Source of the DNA: Rotaria sordida
Taxonomy: Eukaryota; Rotifera; Eurotatoria; Philodinida; Philodinidae
Direction: 5' to 3'
Assembly (NCBI GenBank): GCA_905250125.1
Contig: CAJNOL010000071.1
Span: 186,001-250,000, forward strand
Length of the DNA stretch: 64,000 nt
Position 1 is the stretch's first letter, and each line of letters begins with the position of its first letter. The position numbers and the translations under genes were made by a program. A model generated the notes under the pieces. That model was given only the letters and a program-made list of their open reading frames with translations. It did no database searches and was not told where the DNA came from. This document shows, in pieces, positions 11,869 through 25,653 of this stretch.

Positions 11869-14052
11869 AGTATAGAAATATTTCATTATGCCAATTTTAT
11901 AATTGATTTCAAATATTCTATAAGACGTATATAAATTCGATAAAAATACAATTAATATCTTTATTCAATTCATTTTCTAAATCTTGTTATTTGATATGAT
12001 TGATTCAATTTCGATAGATATTCATATACATCATATAAAATATGAACGACAAATCGTACCCAATACATCATTATTTTTTTCTTTTCAATTTTTATTATAT
12101 TAATATATAATAATAGAATAAAAATTCATTAAGATAATCAACAACTAAATATAGATTGTATCAAACAAAGCGAAAATTATGATTTTAATTCGATCATGGA
12201 ATTCCAAAAGGGAATAGATATGCATGTTGCAATTATACATTATTATTCTCTTTGTAAAATAAAAAGAAATAAGATCAGGGGACGTATATTATTTCCTTTC
12301 ATCTATTGTATTTTATTATTATTATTATTATTATTTTTAGAAAAAAAAGAGAAAAAATTTAGTATGAAGAGTTATTATAAAAAAACCACTTCACTGTTAA
12401 AATGTGGCACGTTCATCCGTTTTTGTCAATGCAATATTAGCATTCTCAATCAATATTACTTTTATTTTGTTTTCTATCGTATTTAAAATACAAAACACAT
12501 TCATCTGAGAAAAATGAACGAATCAATAAAACTACAGAAATCATAAAAAAAAAAAGAAGAAAGTGATAAAGAATCCTAGAATTGTTATAGCAAATTGATA
12601 CTTTTCGGGTCTTTGCTGCTGTATTTGTCTCATTTTTCTTTTTCTACACTATTGACACGTAATGGAATGAAAAATAAAGTAATAAGAAAACAAGAGAGTG
12701 AGAGAGAATACGACGCCGTTTGAATATTAAAAAGAAAGACCAAATTTTTTTTTTCTTTTCTTGTTGTCAAACTTTTCCTCAAATTAATTTTATTGCGCAC
12801 TATATTTTATCGTTCCTTACTCGTTATACATGTGTTGATTATACGTTTCTAATTAATAATATCTCTATTTTTAATATTTAAAAATTACTATTAAGTAAGT
12901 ATTCTCTAAAAATTTAATATGTTGCTCTGCTGTAGCAAATAATGAATATTGTTTCCGTTGCAAAGTAATTTTCAAAATGGTTATTGACATTGACAAATGT
13001 CTCTATGAATCTGTAATGATGAGTTATAAAAAAAGTGTGCAAAAAATATAACGATATATTTATTGTGTCAATAAAATGTTATGATATCAAGTGTTATAGA
13101 CATATAAATAATTTCTATTTTTCTTTCATCTTGGTGCATATTTTGGATCGAACAAAAAACAAATGAAAGTATATTATTAATAATAAATAGTGTATATATG
13201 ATATACAATGTATCTATGTAAATATTTTTTGACTTAAAACTTAAATAAATTAATACACATTAATAGATAATTATAGATGTAAGAGCAATTATATACCTAT
13301 ATTTTTATTATAGATAAGATAGATATATTTTTTTAATGTTTTTGTATAATTCTGGTTTTTTTTATCGAAATACGCATGATCGAGCACATGTAACTTGATA
13401 TACGCAAAAGAAAACTCCTTTTAATCTGCATAGTCATATTTATATTGACTGACTAAGCACGCAGAAAAAAAGAAAAAAAAAGATTACTCAAGCAGAACGC
13501 AATAGGTATACACAAAACTACGTATATGCCGTTGAAAGGTCGGTTAATCGATAGTAATATTTATTAAGGTTGTGTTATTTCTTAATTATTCTTCTATTTT
13601 TAAGTATTATAGTATTAAAAAAATACTGCTGAAGACAAAAAAAATTGGTTTATTTCTTTTTTTTTTCTAATAGGATTTCCATGCCAAATTAGTAATGAGA
13701 TATTTCTATTTGAATAGATATGAATCACAGGTGTCGAAATGTATTATCGACGAAGTAGTAAGTGTATATATATATATTTTAAGAAGACTTTGAAAAATCT
13801 CATTTATTTACAAGATATGTATTGCGTAGAATAAATTTAATAGATGTTAAGATGTCCTTGCATTTGTGTTAATATAAAACATAAAAAAAAAAAGGTTTTC
13901 GAGTAAATAAATGAGAAAAACAAAAACTAATAAAAATAAGTGCTTTATTAATATATTTTTTGTTTTGTTTTTTTTACTGGAAAAAGATTAATTTTCATTT
14001 TTATTTTTCTAATTTTAGAAAGATTATTTTTATTTTTTTTATTATATAAATC
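11869..14052. other. intergenic and likely 5' region of the RapGAP gene
   Basis: Extremely AT-rich with long A and T runs. No exon was identified. A 5' untranslated exon of the RapGAP gene may lie here, since a TTTTAG precedes the coding start by about 30 bases, but I cannot place it. Confidence 0.4.
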
Positions 14053-17000
14053 ATGTCGATCGATTCAGCACCATCATCACCACCTCCACGATTATCATTG
14101 TTTAAAAATCGTGCTCCCACGCATTTACATCCGAATAAACCATTAGATTCACATATATCTCAAAGTGAACAAAATCTAGAAAAACAACCATCGAAATCTC
14201 CTAAAAAAGATCGTATTCGTCAACATAGATCTCAATTACGAATTCGAGCTATGTCTACAGAAGATCCATTACCTGATACACCAGTAGAATTAACACAAAT
14301 ACCAGTACTTACAAATAAATCTGATAACAAACGTGATAAACGTACTAGTGAAATAAAATCAACATTTGAAAAAGATCATCATCTACCTCTTGAACATCGT
14401 AACTCAATTGCCCAAATACATTTCAGTTCTTTCTTACCACATGCACTCCGTAACCCAAAACATCATCAAAAAACTAATACAAAGTAAGTTATGGGTATAG
14501 AAACAGATGATAGTGATAAGAACATTGTAGTCTAAAACGACGTCATTTCATTAGAAACCGGTGACAAAAAAAAATGTATTGATAATGAGAAAAAGAAACT
14601 AGCAACTCTTTCTTTTTTTTTTCTCTCTTCCTTTTTTTCTTATCAGTAAATGTGAGGTAGTTGCAGATGATTATTATGTACCCTAACCCAACGTGAATGC
14701 CTTTCTTGCCGCTCATCGTGTCTTTTTCTTTGATTATAAACTTGTGTTTTAGAGACGAAGCAAACACGACTAATTTTACTGTTAACAACGTCACTACGAA
14801 CGTTTCAAATTCTTCAATTCATTTCTCGGATACAATAGCAATGAAAGCAGATTCACAATCTCAATTGGTGAGTTAAATCATTGTATGCTTGTTTTCATGT
14901 TTGAGAAGGAAATTTCTTTTTTTTTTGTGTAATACACGACATGACTAAAATAGACGATGTAGAATAATGAGTAGGCCTAAAGACAGAAAGAGAGAGATAA
15001 AAGATATGAACACTGTATGTTAAGTATTCTTTTGAGAGTCATGTTAACTTTTATATTTATAAATGTACTGTCATCTCATCTTGAGATCATAAGTAATCAT
15101 TTTAAAGATTTATAAAAGAGACAAGATGAAGATTATTCTTGTCAGCTCATAGTGTGAATCAATCCTTGTTGTATGTTTTTCTCTTTTCCTTCAAATAACA
15201 TTTATCTCAAAAGGAGACAGAAAAGAAAAGAAAAAGGGGAAGTGTTTTCTTTATAACAAAAGATATGTTTAAAAAATAAAAGTCTCTCAATAATGAGACA
15301 CTCATATAGGTGTCTATTGTAGTTACGCTTGAATTACAATGACAAACCGTTAGTAATGTTATTTTTTCTATTTCGCACGTTCTTTGTTTGTTGTTTCTTG
15401 TCTCTTATTTCTTATTTCTTATATATATATTTTTTTCTCTTCCGCGTCTCATTTTCTGTCGTTCTTCATCTCATATATATAGGGATTGTTAATGAAAAAA
15501 TAAACCGGCATCTTAATAGGGAAAAAAAAAAGCTTAAGACCCGTTCTTTTTTCTATTTATCTATTGTTTGACTTTATACTCATCTAATCACTTCAAAATT
15601 AATACTAAACATGATACATAAGTTTGAAGAAGAGAGGCAACAGGTAGCGTTAAAATAAATCAAATTTAAAATAGAGTTTTTTAAATGAATAAATAAATAA
15701 ATTTATTTATTTATTTATTGTTAGAAGTCAACAACAGCACCTACAAATGCTTCTCGATTAGTATCTTCGGATAGTAGTGAACGTTTACTATTACCTTCAA
15801 ATGAAGATACGATATCATCATCATCACTATTTACCTTCGATGAAAATACATCTGAATCACGTTCGGCTGAATCATTCATATTTGAATCACATACACCATT
15901 ATGTGTTTCTGAAATTTATCATAATTATTTTTTCGACTATGTAAGTGAATCAATGTTTAAAACAAAGATCTTTCTATTCTTATATGACTAGTTTCATATA
16001 AATTATTCTGGTGTATTTGATGCTGAAGGTCCATTTATAGCATCTCTACGTTGTATTAACCATAAAACAGCTATGACAGATACGTGTGAAGCACGTGCAA
16101 TTATTCGGTATAAATCATTAATATGAAATATAATTAACTAATCTATTTTTGTTTTTATAGTACTCAATATCGTAATTGTGATGTATCTGAGACACTTAAT
16201 AGTACAAATGAAAATAGTATTCTTCGAATTTTATTTCATAAAGCACGTTTACCATCAGTTCAAACATATGGACCTGTCGGTGATCCAAAAGTGAGTAGGT
16301 GAGAAGAAAAGTGAAAAAAAAATATTGAAATTATTTTTCATTTTAAAATTATTATTAACAGGCGAATGAAAAAATTTATTCATTTGATAAAAAAAATGAT
16401 GAAAGATATAATTGTAAAATTGGTGTTATTTATCAACGTTTTAATCAAACAAATGAATATGATATATTTAATAATGATCAACCATCAAATGAAATGTTAA
16501 ATTTTCTTGATCGAATATCTCAACGTGTTAATTTAAAAGGTTTTCAAAAATATCGTGGTGATCTTGATACAAAAAATGGTTCACATGGAGAACATTCATA
16601 TCATGCTGAATATAAAAATCATGAAATAATGTTTAATATAGCACCATTAGTACCATCAACAAATGCTGATGAAAAATGTACTATAAGAAAAGGTTTAATT
16701 GGAAATGCATTTGTTTGTATTGTTTTTCAAGAACAAGGTGCAAATTTTTCACCAGATTTTATTTCGGGAAAAGTTACACAAATTTATATTACTGTACAAC
16801 CAATTATAAAAGATGAAAAACTTCATTATAAAGTAAAATGAAAACAAAAAAAACAAAACAAAAAAATAATAACAATGTCTTTTCTTATATTTATTTTAAG
16901 ATTGGTATGTGGCGTCGAAATGATATAACATCAATAATTGATCCGCCTGGTGGAATATTAATATATGATAAATCATTTTGTTCTTATTTTCTTACATTAT

Positions 17001-18147
17001 TGCTCAATTCAGTAGATGTTGCTATTAAATCGCCAAGTCTTCGTTCACGTGTATATGAACAACGACAGCGATTAAAATATGAAGATTTACAAAAACTTTG
17101 TTATGTATTCAGTATTAGTCCAATACCTGATTTTGGTTCTGAACTGGATAATTTTCATCATGTAATGGATACACATCCTAATGTACGTAGTGCAAGTTTT
17201 ACAAGTAATACAACAACTACAACAACCGATACAAATTCACATTCTGGTCGTACATCACCAGTATCATCGAAAAAGAAAGGTTTTTCAAAAAAATTTTTCG
17301 GTGTATTTTCAAATCGATCACCATTATCGCCATCATCATCATCGACATCTCCAAATCCACTGAATAACGATGGATTAAGTGCTAGTGGACAAACATTATT
17401 AATGCCAGGTGCACCTTTACCATCAGGTCGAACAAGCATTCCAGTAAATAAGGATAATAATCATCGATCACGATCTTCAGTAAATTAAAATTAATTTTTT
17501 CTTTTATTCTATTTAAATTCATATCGAAAATATATTCATATTTAGAAAACAAGTCATGCACCTATTATTTTAAATAATTCATCTAATCAAAAATTATCTA
17601 CTCATATATCAGTTCCATCAAATAATTTTGTTCCCAATAAGTAAGTAAATATTTCTATTAATTCTTTTTTTTTTTTGCTTTTTAATTTAACACATGGGAT
17701 TATGTATAAACTAGCTCAACAGAAACTAATACATTAAATACATACGCTTTGGGTGTAGCACCACGTAATCGTTCAAATTCTTCGCCAGAAGATGCTGTTA
17801 ATATTAATAAGTATGTTAATAATATAATTAATTTAGAATTTTGTTGGTTTTATTTTTCATCATAATTACTCAATAGATCCTCTTATATTCAAATTATGCG
17901 AACAATACGAGAGATATGGTATATATATATATATCTTGTGTGTGTTTTATAATCCTGCTCCCATTTGTTTTTATTGTTTGATTTATAATTTGATTTAAAA
18001 ACAAAAATTAATATAAAACGATTTATTTTTTTTTCTGTTAATTTTAGACCCCAAAGATTTTCAGTACCAACAATAGCGGAACATTTTTCAGCACCTCCTT
18101 CTGAGGATGATGATACGGAAGAAGAATCAAGTGAAGATGAAATATAA
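14053..18147 (+). CDS. Rap GTPase-activating protein (Rap1GAP-like)
   Basis: Ten exons: 14053-14483, 14753-14867, 15725-15940, 15992-16107, 16161-16290, 16362-16832, 16901-17479, 17546-17640, 17715-17810 and 18048-18147. All joins are GT-AG with matching phase and give 782 residues. The RapGAP domain spans exons 3-7. CKIGVIYQ, the GGDLDT-like YRGDLDT segment, NHEIMFNIAPLVP and KGLIGNAFVCIVFQE follow Rap1GAP closely. The Asn of the IGN motif is the catalytic 'asparagine thumb' that supplies the missing residue for Rap GTP hydrolysis; the usual following Asp is Ala here. Residues 1-250 and the tail are Ser/Pro/Thr-rich and probably disordered; the C-terminus is acidic. No GoLoco or PDZ domain is visible, so it is closer to Rap1GAP than to SIPA1. 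It should turn off Rap at membranes. Confidence 0.88.
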
Positions 18148-18577
18148 TTATATAAAACTTCCATTGATTTATTCTTCATATAAAAAATTTATAGTATCTT
18201 TCATATTATTTCTTGATTTCTCATTTTATCAATTCTTTTTTCTTCTGATTTTTCCGGTGAGATTATATTTAATACTCAACCCGTGATGATGCTCAACATT
18301 TTCGTTTTTTTTTTTTGTTGTTGTTGTTGTTTTTTCTTCTTTCGCTTATTTTGCTTTTGTTTGTTTTGTTGTTCTAATTCATTTGATCAACTCATAAAGA
18401 CAATATTTTATGTTTATAATTGTTTTGCTTGTATGTCTCTTTTTCTTTCTACTGAATTTCTTTGTCTTTTGTTTTATGTAAACGTAAATATATTAATAAT
18501 CAAATATATATACATATATATATATATATATATTATTGGATACAAGAAAAAGAAAAGTATTCAAATTAGAATTTATT
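18148..18577. other. convergent intergenic space
   Basis: The 3' flanks of the RapGAP gene (+) and the uracil-DNA glycosylase gene (-) meet here. It contains T-rich and TTG-repeat tracts and an (AT)n tract at about 18505-18533. No gene is seen. Confidence 0.5.
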
Positions 18578-20576
18578 TTAAAGAGACCAATCAATTGGTT
18601 CTTCGCCATATTTTTCAAGAGCTGCATTAATAAGAGAAAAACATTTACAATTAGAAAATTTATTAAATGATAATGGAGATGGATGTGCAGTTTTGATAAT
18701 TGTATGTTTTGTTTGATCAATTAATTTTTCTTTTGCATGAGCATAACCACCCCAAAGTAGAAAAACAAGACCTATGTTATTTTTTAAAATTTATTATTGT
18801 AGAAAATAAAGAAATTTATCTATCAAACCTTTACGTTTAGTTGATAAAAGTTTAATAACATCATCAGTAAATTGTGTCCAACCAATACGAGAATGTGAAT
18901 TTGGTAAATGAGGTCTGAAAAGATAAGTAAATATATAATATACTGCACAAAATTATAATAGCAAGATATTATTGATTTTTTTTTCTATGATGTCGAGTAT
19001 CTAACTCTTGGATAGTCTCTATTAGATAAATTATATATCAAGTCATGTCTTAGGAGATGTTGAAACAGTTGATTTTTAATAATGCCATTTGAAAGCGCTG
19101 AACACTATGAGAGATCGTCGCATTTTTTACGATCTTCTCTTTCAAACTTACAAGCAATATGAAACGTGAAAAAAAAACAAAATTTTTATCAAGAAGTCGC
19201 TAAAAAGTGCGTTATTTTTGTGTTGTGTGATACTCGTCAATTGGTAATGGAAGGCCGTAAAAAATACGGTAACTCCTCACATATTATTCAGAATTTAATG
19301 CTCAAAAACAAACTCTTTCAACGTCATCTTGGAGATGAAAACTACCATGTTCGATTGTTTTATTTTTACAAAACTTTCACACCTAGTCCAATTATGAAAC
19401 TTAGAGACTTGTAACGCAGTCAACTAAATGTCTCACTAATAAATCAAATTAATATAAAAGATTTCTTGAATTCTAAGTTTTATTGTTTGATATTCACTGT
19501 ACAAACTGTTATGTTTTCAGAATTTGGATTGATGTCTCTTAGAGGTCTATGTTCATGAGAAGAACTCGAAATCGATCTCGATTCCGACTTTTCTTCATCT
19601 TTGTAAAGTCCTGTGAAGATGTGAATCGATGAAAACTCATCATTCAGAAAAATCTGTAGTATTCAATTTAGAGAACTTCAATCGCTCCTAAAAATGACTT
19701 CCATGCAGATTTCTATTTGATAGAGAGCTTTATTAGCTATGCAATTTCACTATTTGGATTTGAGTTAAATGTTCGATATCAAAGATCGAATCAATAAAAT
19801 TTGGTTTGGTTCAACATCACAGAGAAAAAAGTTAACAAAACTTTATTCTTATAATTTTGCGCAGTATTCCATTTAGAAAATATTTTGTTAAACTTACTCG
19901 ACTGTCAATGAAGCATTGAGTAAAAGAATACCTGCATTTGCCCATTTTTCTAAAGAGCAAAAAAAAAAAAAAGAATTGATTTAATGTATACTTGACATTT
20001 TTACCTAAACAACCATGACCAGGAATTCGAAATGATGTTATATCATTTGCTAATTCTTTATAAATATTTTTTAAAGATGGTGGTAATATTGTCATTGTTT
20101 TAGGTACAGAAAAAGCTAATCCATGAGCCTAGAAAAATTATTTAAGAACAAAAACAAAAGAATTTTTATTTTTATTTTTTTGTTGTTTTTACTTGTCCAT
20201 CATCATGATATGGATCTTGACCGAGAAGAACTACTTTAACTTTATCAAATGGTGTTTTATTAAATGCTTCAAAAATAAGATCATTTGGAGGATATGTTTT
20301 TTTACCAGTTGACCATAAATTACTTAGATATTGTTCAATTTGTTTAAAATTATTAGTATTAAATAAATCTTGAAGATTTTCTGACCATGATGCATCACAA
20401 ACTAAATTACTCAATGATTTTTCTAGTTTATTGATATTTGTAGTTAATGGAAGTTCGACTTCAAGTTGATCTTGTTTTTTTGATGGAATAGTCTTCTTTG
20501 TTTGTTTTTTCTTGATTTGTTTTTGAAGAATAGGTTCTTTTTTTTCAGTAACTTTTCGTTTTTTAGTGTTTGCCAT
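18578..20576 (-). CDS. UNG: uracil-DNA glycosylase (UNG family 1)
   Basis: Five exons on the minus strand: 20576-20193, 20128-20005, 19949-19898, 18914-18829 and 18771-18578, summing to exactly 280 codons (279 residues). The first 45 residues are Lys-rich and suit a nuclear localisation signal. The catalytic motifs are all present: GQDPYH with the water-activating Asp and the Tyr gate, [23 protein letters not shown] and the HPSPLS loop with the catalytic His. It removes uracil from DNA to start base excision repair. One oddity is a Glu where many relatives have Arg after LLLNASLTV, at an exon join. Intron 3 is about 1 kb, against about 60 bases for the others. Confidence 0.95.
18915..19897. 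other. long intron 3 of UNG, possible insertion
   Basis: This 983-base intron is many times longer than the others in the gene. It is richer in non-repetitive, moderately G+C sequence than typical introns here, for instance around 19090-19420 where a frameless ORF appears. No clear terminal repeats or transposase were found; an old insertion is my inference. Confidence 0.35.
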
Positions 20577-21335
20577 TAATCTATAAAGATAAAAAGTTTA
20601 ATTACGTATAATGATAATTATTTTGAAAGAAACTTTTTTTAATATTCTAATTTCTATATACCTATTTAAAAATTAGTATAATTATAAATTAAAACGTCAA
20701 TTAAGATATTAAATGTCTAAAAAATAAAATAGATCTGTTATTTTATAGATCTATTAACATCTAAATGTGTATACAAAATCTACTGTTTTCACATACTCTG
20801 TACTTCCTAAGTTGTTTTCGTTAATTCTAATAAATAAAAACTAAATAATGTTGTTCTATTTTGTTTATAAACTATTTGAAATGTCACAATAATTCAACAT
20901 GATGGTGACATTACATCGGTGATGACTAAGCGAATGACATCATCAGAAATATTTCCACTAATTTAAAGTCTTTCACAAGTAAAATTCATTTTCAAATATA
21001 TATAAATTCTTAATATTTGTTACAATTTATAAGTTCAATTTAATATAAAACGAATAAAATATATGAATAATTTTTTCTTTTCTTGTTTTTATTACTTAAC
21101 TGTATAAATAAAAATTCAACAACATATATCACGTACTTAGTATGAAATAAAAAGAAAAATTGAGAGTTAGTAGTATATTACTAGAGTTATTTTATAATTA
21201 ATAACAAAACAAAAAAAAACAAAATAAAAAATAACAATTCAGAAAATGATTATCAAATATTAGTAATAGTACTGTTCATAAGATCAAAAATGCAAAAAAA
21301 ATAAAAAACAGTAAAGGAATGTTTTTTAGAAATAA
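20577..21335. other. intergenic between UNG promoter and GALNT 3' end
   Basis: AT-rich DNA without exons. It should hold the UNG promoter next to 20577 and the 3' UTR of the GALNT gene near 21335. No other feature was identified. Confidence 0.5.
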
Positions 21336-24300
21336 TTATGTTAAATAATGTTCAAATAACCATTGTTGTGATGGTTTATTAGCTTCACATTTTTTTAATT
21401 TAATTTGTTCATTATTTGAAAGACCTTCGACATCAAGACAAAGATTACTCGGATGATGAATAATTGGTCCATTCTTTAATAAAAAACAAAACAATCATAA
21501 TCTGATTAAAACAAATTTATCTTTTGTTTTTGTTTATTACTTTTTCATGTGTCCATGTTTGTGTTTGATCACTATAAGCACACATATTTAAAACAACTGA
21601 ATTTGAATTCATAGTAACTGCACATGTATCTTCTCGACGTAATTGATTTGTTTTTGAAAGTGTAAGATATTGATTAGCTGATACACCATTTTGACATGAA
21701 AAAACTGCTAGATTTATTGATCCTTTTTCATTTTCACCTAATGTATCTAAACATAAACTTGAAGTAGGATTTCTAAGCTAAGAAAAATAAAATAATAAAT
21801 TTATATGAAAATTTTATTTATAAAAATTTTATTTACTTCTCCATATGCATGAACATTTTCATCTAAAATAAATTTTTCTGGATAGACATTATCAAGATAC
21901 CATTTAAATGAATGACAATTTAAACGTTTACGAATAGCACGACGATCTTCAACATCACCAAAATCTTTATCCTAAATTAAAATAATTCAATATTAATTAT
22001 CTTTCATCGAAAATAAAAAAATCTTACTCGAAGTTCACGTCTATGCATATAATAGAAACGTTTATAATCATCCATCCAAACTTCAGCTAAACGCATCGAA
22101 TTACGACCATGTACATCACCTTTGCCTAGAAAATTATATTTATTTTTTAGATGATGAAAATTTTCAATAGTTACCTTTCAATCCAGTCATGTTATATGGA
22201 TGACCTGGTCGAAAAATATGACCAACACGAGAACATGGAACAAATTCAAGACTACCACCACACATCCATACACGAAATGAGATTTCTAAATTTTCACCTC
22301 CCCAAACCTATATATTAAATACAAAATAATTCAATTATAATAAACAAAATAGAAAAATCTTACTTCCATATCATCGTCTAAATTTAAAAAAGAAAAACAA
22401 AATAAAAAATTAATCGAATCAATCATATGTAAAAATTTTACCATAACCACCAACTTCAAAGAAATATTTTCTATCGGCTGCTAAAAGACCTCCAGCCATT
22501 GTTGGTGATCTAAAGAGGAAAAAAACGAAGAATTCTGATTCATTCAGAGTTTTTTAAATCTATTTGACATCGTGAATTTCATTATTCTTTTTTTTCATTC
22601 GGATGCGGTTGATTAAACTTTTTTGGATTCGAAACCGAGCCCCACTCCTAATTTCAACGAAATTTTTTAGTCTAAATCTCTTACTCGCTTCGAGTTTTGC
22701 TACTAATATGTCATACATATTTCTTAGACAATCTTAACGATGATCTTATAATAATCAAATCATCATTGACTATCACTTTTAGAGTATGGACCAGTTCCGA
22801 ACAAGACCTAACGCGCCCTAACATACACTATCATCGAAATCTTTGTGTATTTTCATTACTGATCTGTAAAAAAAGCTCAATAATTAGTACTTTTTTAAAT
22901 GAGATAAATATATAATCGAGAAGTAGTAGTCAAATTTAAGACATTCGCCGTCTTCATTCCTTAGAATAAAAATTATATTTTCTAATTTAATCTTAGAAAC
23001 ATTTTTGTTCTGCTAAAATTTATAAAACTATCAATATAAATTTTGAATTCAAACTAATCGGTTTCTTTTTTTTTTGTTATAATTGAAATAATAATTGTAA
23101 TTTGATTCAAATTTCCTCAATAAAATCTACATAATATACATACGGATAAGGATCAATTTTTGATTTTTGTGCATCAAGTATTCGTTTTGGAATTGGTATC
23201 CAATTGAAATGTAATGACCACCAAAAACCACCGACACTTCCAGTCCCAGTACCCTATATAACAAACAAATTTAAATCAATAACAAATTAAAAATATCATT
23301 TACACCATATTGCATATCACGTTCACTAATCATATCAATCATTGGACATAAAATTGCTGAACGTTTTTGTTTAATTCGAAGCAAAAGGGGTTCTAACCTA
23401 TACAAAAAAAAAAAATAAGTATTTTAATTGAAACAAAAGATAATTATGTTTTTCTTTACCATCCAACATTTGCTTCACAATGAGCATCAAGAAAAATCAC
23501 AACATCACCGGTAGCTATACAAATCAAAAACAAGAATAAATATGTTGTTTTGATTTCAAACTAAAACTAACCATTTCTTGCACCATAATTTTTTGCTTTA
23601 ATCAATCCAAGTCTCGTTGGTGCTCGTAATATTCTAACTAATTCTCCAAAATGTTCTTCACAATAATCATCTAAACGTTGTCCCATTTCCTCTAAATAAT
23701 TTGAAAAATAAACTATTTAATTTTCCTGTAGAATTTCTCTTTACCAATATCGGATTGATCATCAACTAAAATAACTTCTTTTAATAAATGTTTTGGTGAA
23801 CGATTAAGAACTGAATAAACAGTTCGCAGTACTGGTGACCAACGTTCATTTTTAAATATAATAATAACTGATGCACTTGGTAAATCATGTGGATAGTCAA
23901 CTGATTTACATCTATAGTTTTGTATAAATTAAATAAACATTAAAAAAATTTTTATTTCTTTAACATACAATTGATCTCGAGTATCAGGTATTGATCTCCA
24001 TAATGAAACTTTATCACTTGCATGTAAATTAAAAAATTCTTTTTTCATAATTGCATCTAAACCTTTTGATTCTTCAGCCTAGAGAAAATAAATTATACTA
24101 ATATTAAATTAAGATTTTTCTTTTTGTATATTCTTCAATTACCGATAAAGATACACTTGCACCATTTTCTCCTGGACAACCATGACATGGTTCAGGTATT
24201 GTATATGTTTCTCGATTAATACGTATTTTGTTTTCATTAATATTTCTAACTTGTCTTTTAACTAGAGTTGTGGATGTAATTGATGAATTCTTATTATTAT

Positions 24301-24397
24301 CATAGTAGAAAAATATAATAAAAAAAGTAATAAAAAGTATTACTACTAATCTATGACGATTACGATATAGACGCCAAGAGAGATGTCGAAATAACAT
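21336..24397 (-). CDS. polypeptide N-acetylgalactosaminyltransferase (GALNT, GT27)
   Basis: About 14 exons on the minus strand. Exon 1 gives a type II membrane anchor ([16 protein letters not shown], residues 18-33), so the enzyme is Golgi-lumenal. The GT27 domain follows: [34 protein letters not shown], the metal-binding D-x-H in [55 protein letters not shown] and [13 protein letters not shown]-terminal ricin-type lectin domain has the CLD repeats ([15 protein letters not shown]) and ends [10 protein letters not shown]. It starts mucin-type O-glycosylation by adding GalNAc to Ser/Thr. One exon, 22364-22377, is only 14 bases. An intron of about 640 bases interrupts the catalytic domain at about 22510-23145. 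The paralogue number cannot be decided by eye. Confidence 0.95.
22364..22377 (-). other. 14-nt microexon in GALNT
   Basis: Between a TTTAG acceptor and a GTAAG donor lie 14 bases encoding D-D-M-E within the conserved GGYD-x-x-MEVWGGEN catalytic loop. The upstream exon ends in phase 1 (GGTTATG then GTAAAA) and the downstream exon begins GTTTGGGGAGG, so the frame is kept only if these 14 bases are included. Confidence 0.85.
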
Positions 24398-25653
24398 CTG
24401 AAATAGATCAAAAATAATTTTGTTTAATTAAAAATAAAATTTTTTTGCTTCAATTCCTCCTTTATATATATTGTAGTTTTTATTTGAATGGTAACAGATG
24501 AATTGTCAATAACATGTATGAAAGAAAAAAAAAACGAGTCTAAAAACATGCAAATCAATTTATATTCAATTATGCACAACCATATACGATCGTCAATTAA
24601 TATTTGATAGAATTAGTAAAAAGAAATTATTTATTTCGAAGTTTTGAAAAACAATAAGATTAAATATTTTAAGCTTTGTCATATGTGCACAAATGAAAAA
24701 ATATATATAGATTGAACTATTACGTATGCTGAAGTCGATGATTTCAGTCTCCGAAAACAAGCAGATTTTGATAGAACTGATCAAAGAAATATGAGAAAAC
24801 TATCGTATCCGGCTGAAAAACACTGAAAATTGGTGAAATGTGGAAGCAGCATTTCAGATTGGAATGGTTTTGGATTTTTTTTTTCGGTGACTTCTGATCG
24901 TTTGCCATCGGAAATAACAGGAAGTTGCTTGAAACCCATACGAAAAATCCGGAGATTTTTCATCAGTTTTCAGTAGATTCCTGCTAGAACAAGGTCGTAT
25001 GCATTCAAATGAATAGATTCATTGAAAATATTTCGAAAAAACAAATTCTGTATGATACTATGCTATTAGAAAACATTGAATATCATAAAGAAATCTTCTC
25101 TTGACATACATATATATATATATCTATCAACAGTCATACATTTTAAGTTGTGATAAATATTAAAAATATTTTATTTAAAATAAATGTCAGTGAACAATTT
25201 TTTTAAAAGAAAAATATCATTTTATTACAAGTAGAATCGATTCTAAGACTTTTCAATTGTGATTCTACGAAACGAACTAACTAGTATAGTAGTAAAACAT
25301 TATCTATATTCGAAGCATACTTTTACAATGACTATGATTTATTACCCAGATAAATAATAACAAGTCTCAATTATTATTTTTATAATATTCAATTACCGAC
25401 TATGTACAATAGAAATTTGCTTGTTTAACCAATCATAATAAACGATTTACAATGAAAATATTCATATTAATCAATGATTAATATTAGAAATATTTAATTG
25501 ATTATTGTAAATTTATATCTAAAAACAAAAAAGAAAGATCTTTTTATTTGACAAAAAAAATCCGCTTTTGCATAGTAATCATCAAAGATTTCTTAAATGA
25601 CAAATAAATAAATTCTCCAAAATCTAACTAGAAAAATGAACTCTCATTTACAA
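24398..25653. other. intergenic
   Basis: Space between the GALNT promoter and the 3' end of the lipoyl synthase gene. It is AT-rich, with an (AT)n tract near 25110. The frames at 24593-24963 do not look coding. No repeat with clear ends was seen. Confidence 0.45.

Noticed and set aside
22697-22915. ORF within the long GALNT intron
   Set aside because: Lies entirely in an intron, has no recognised domain and no splice partners.
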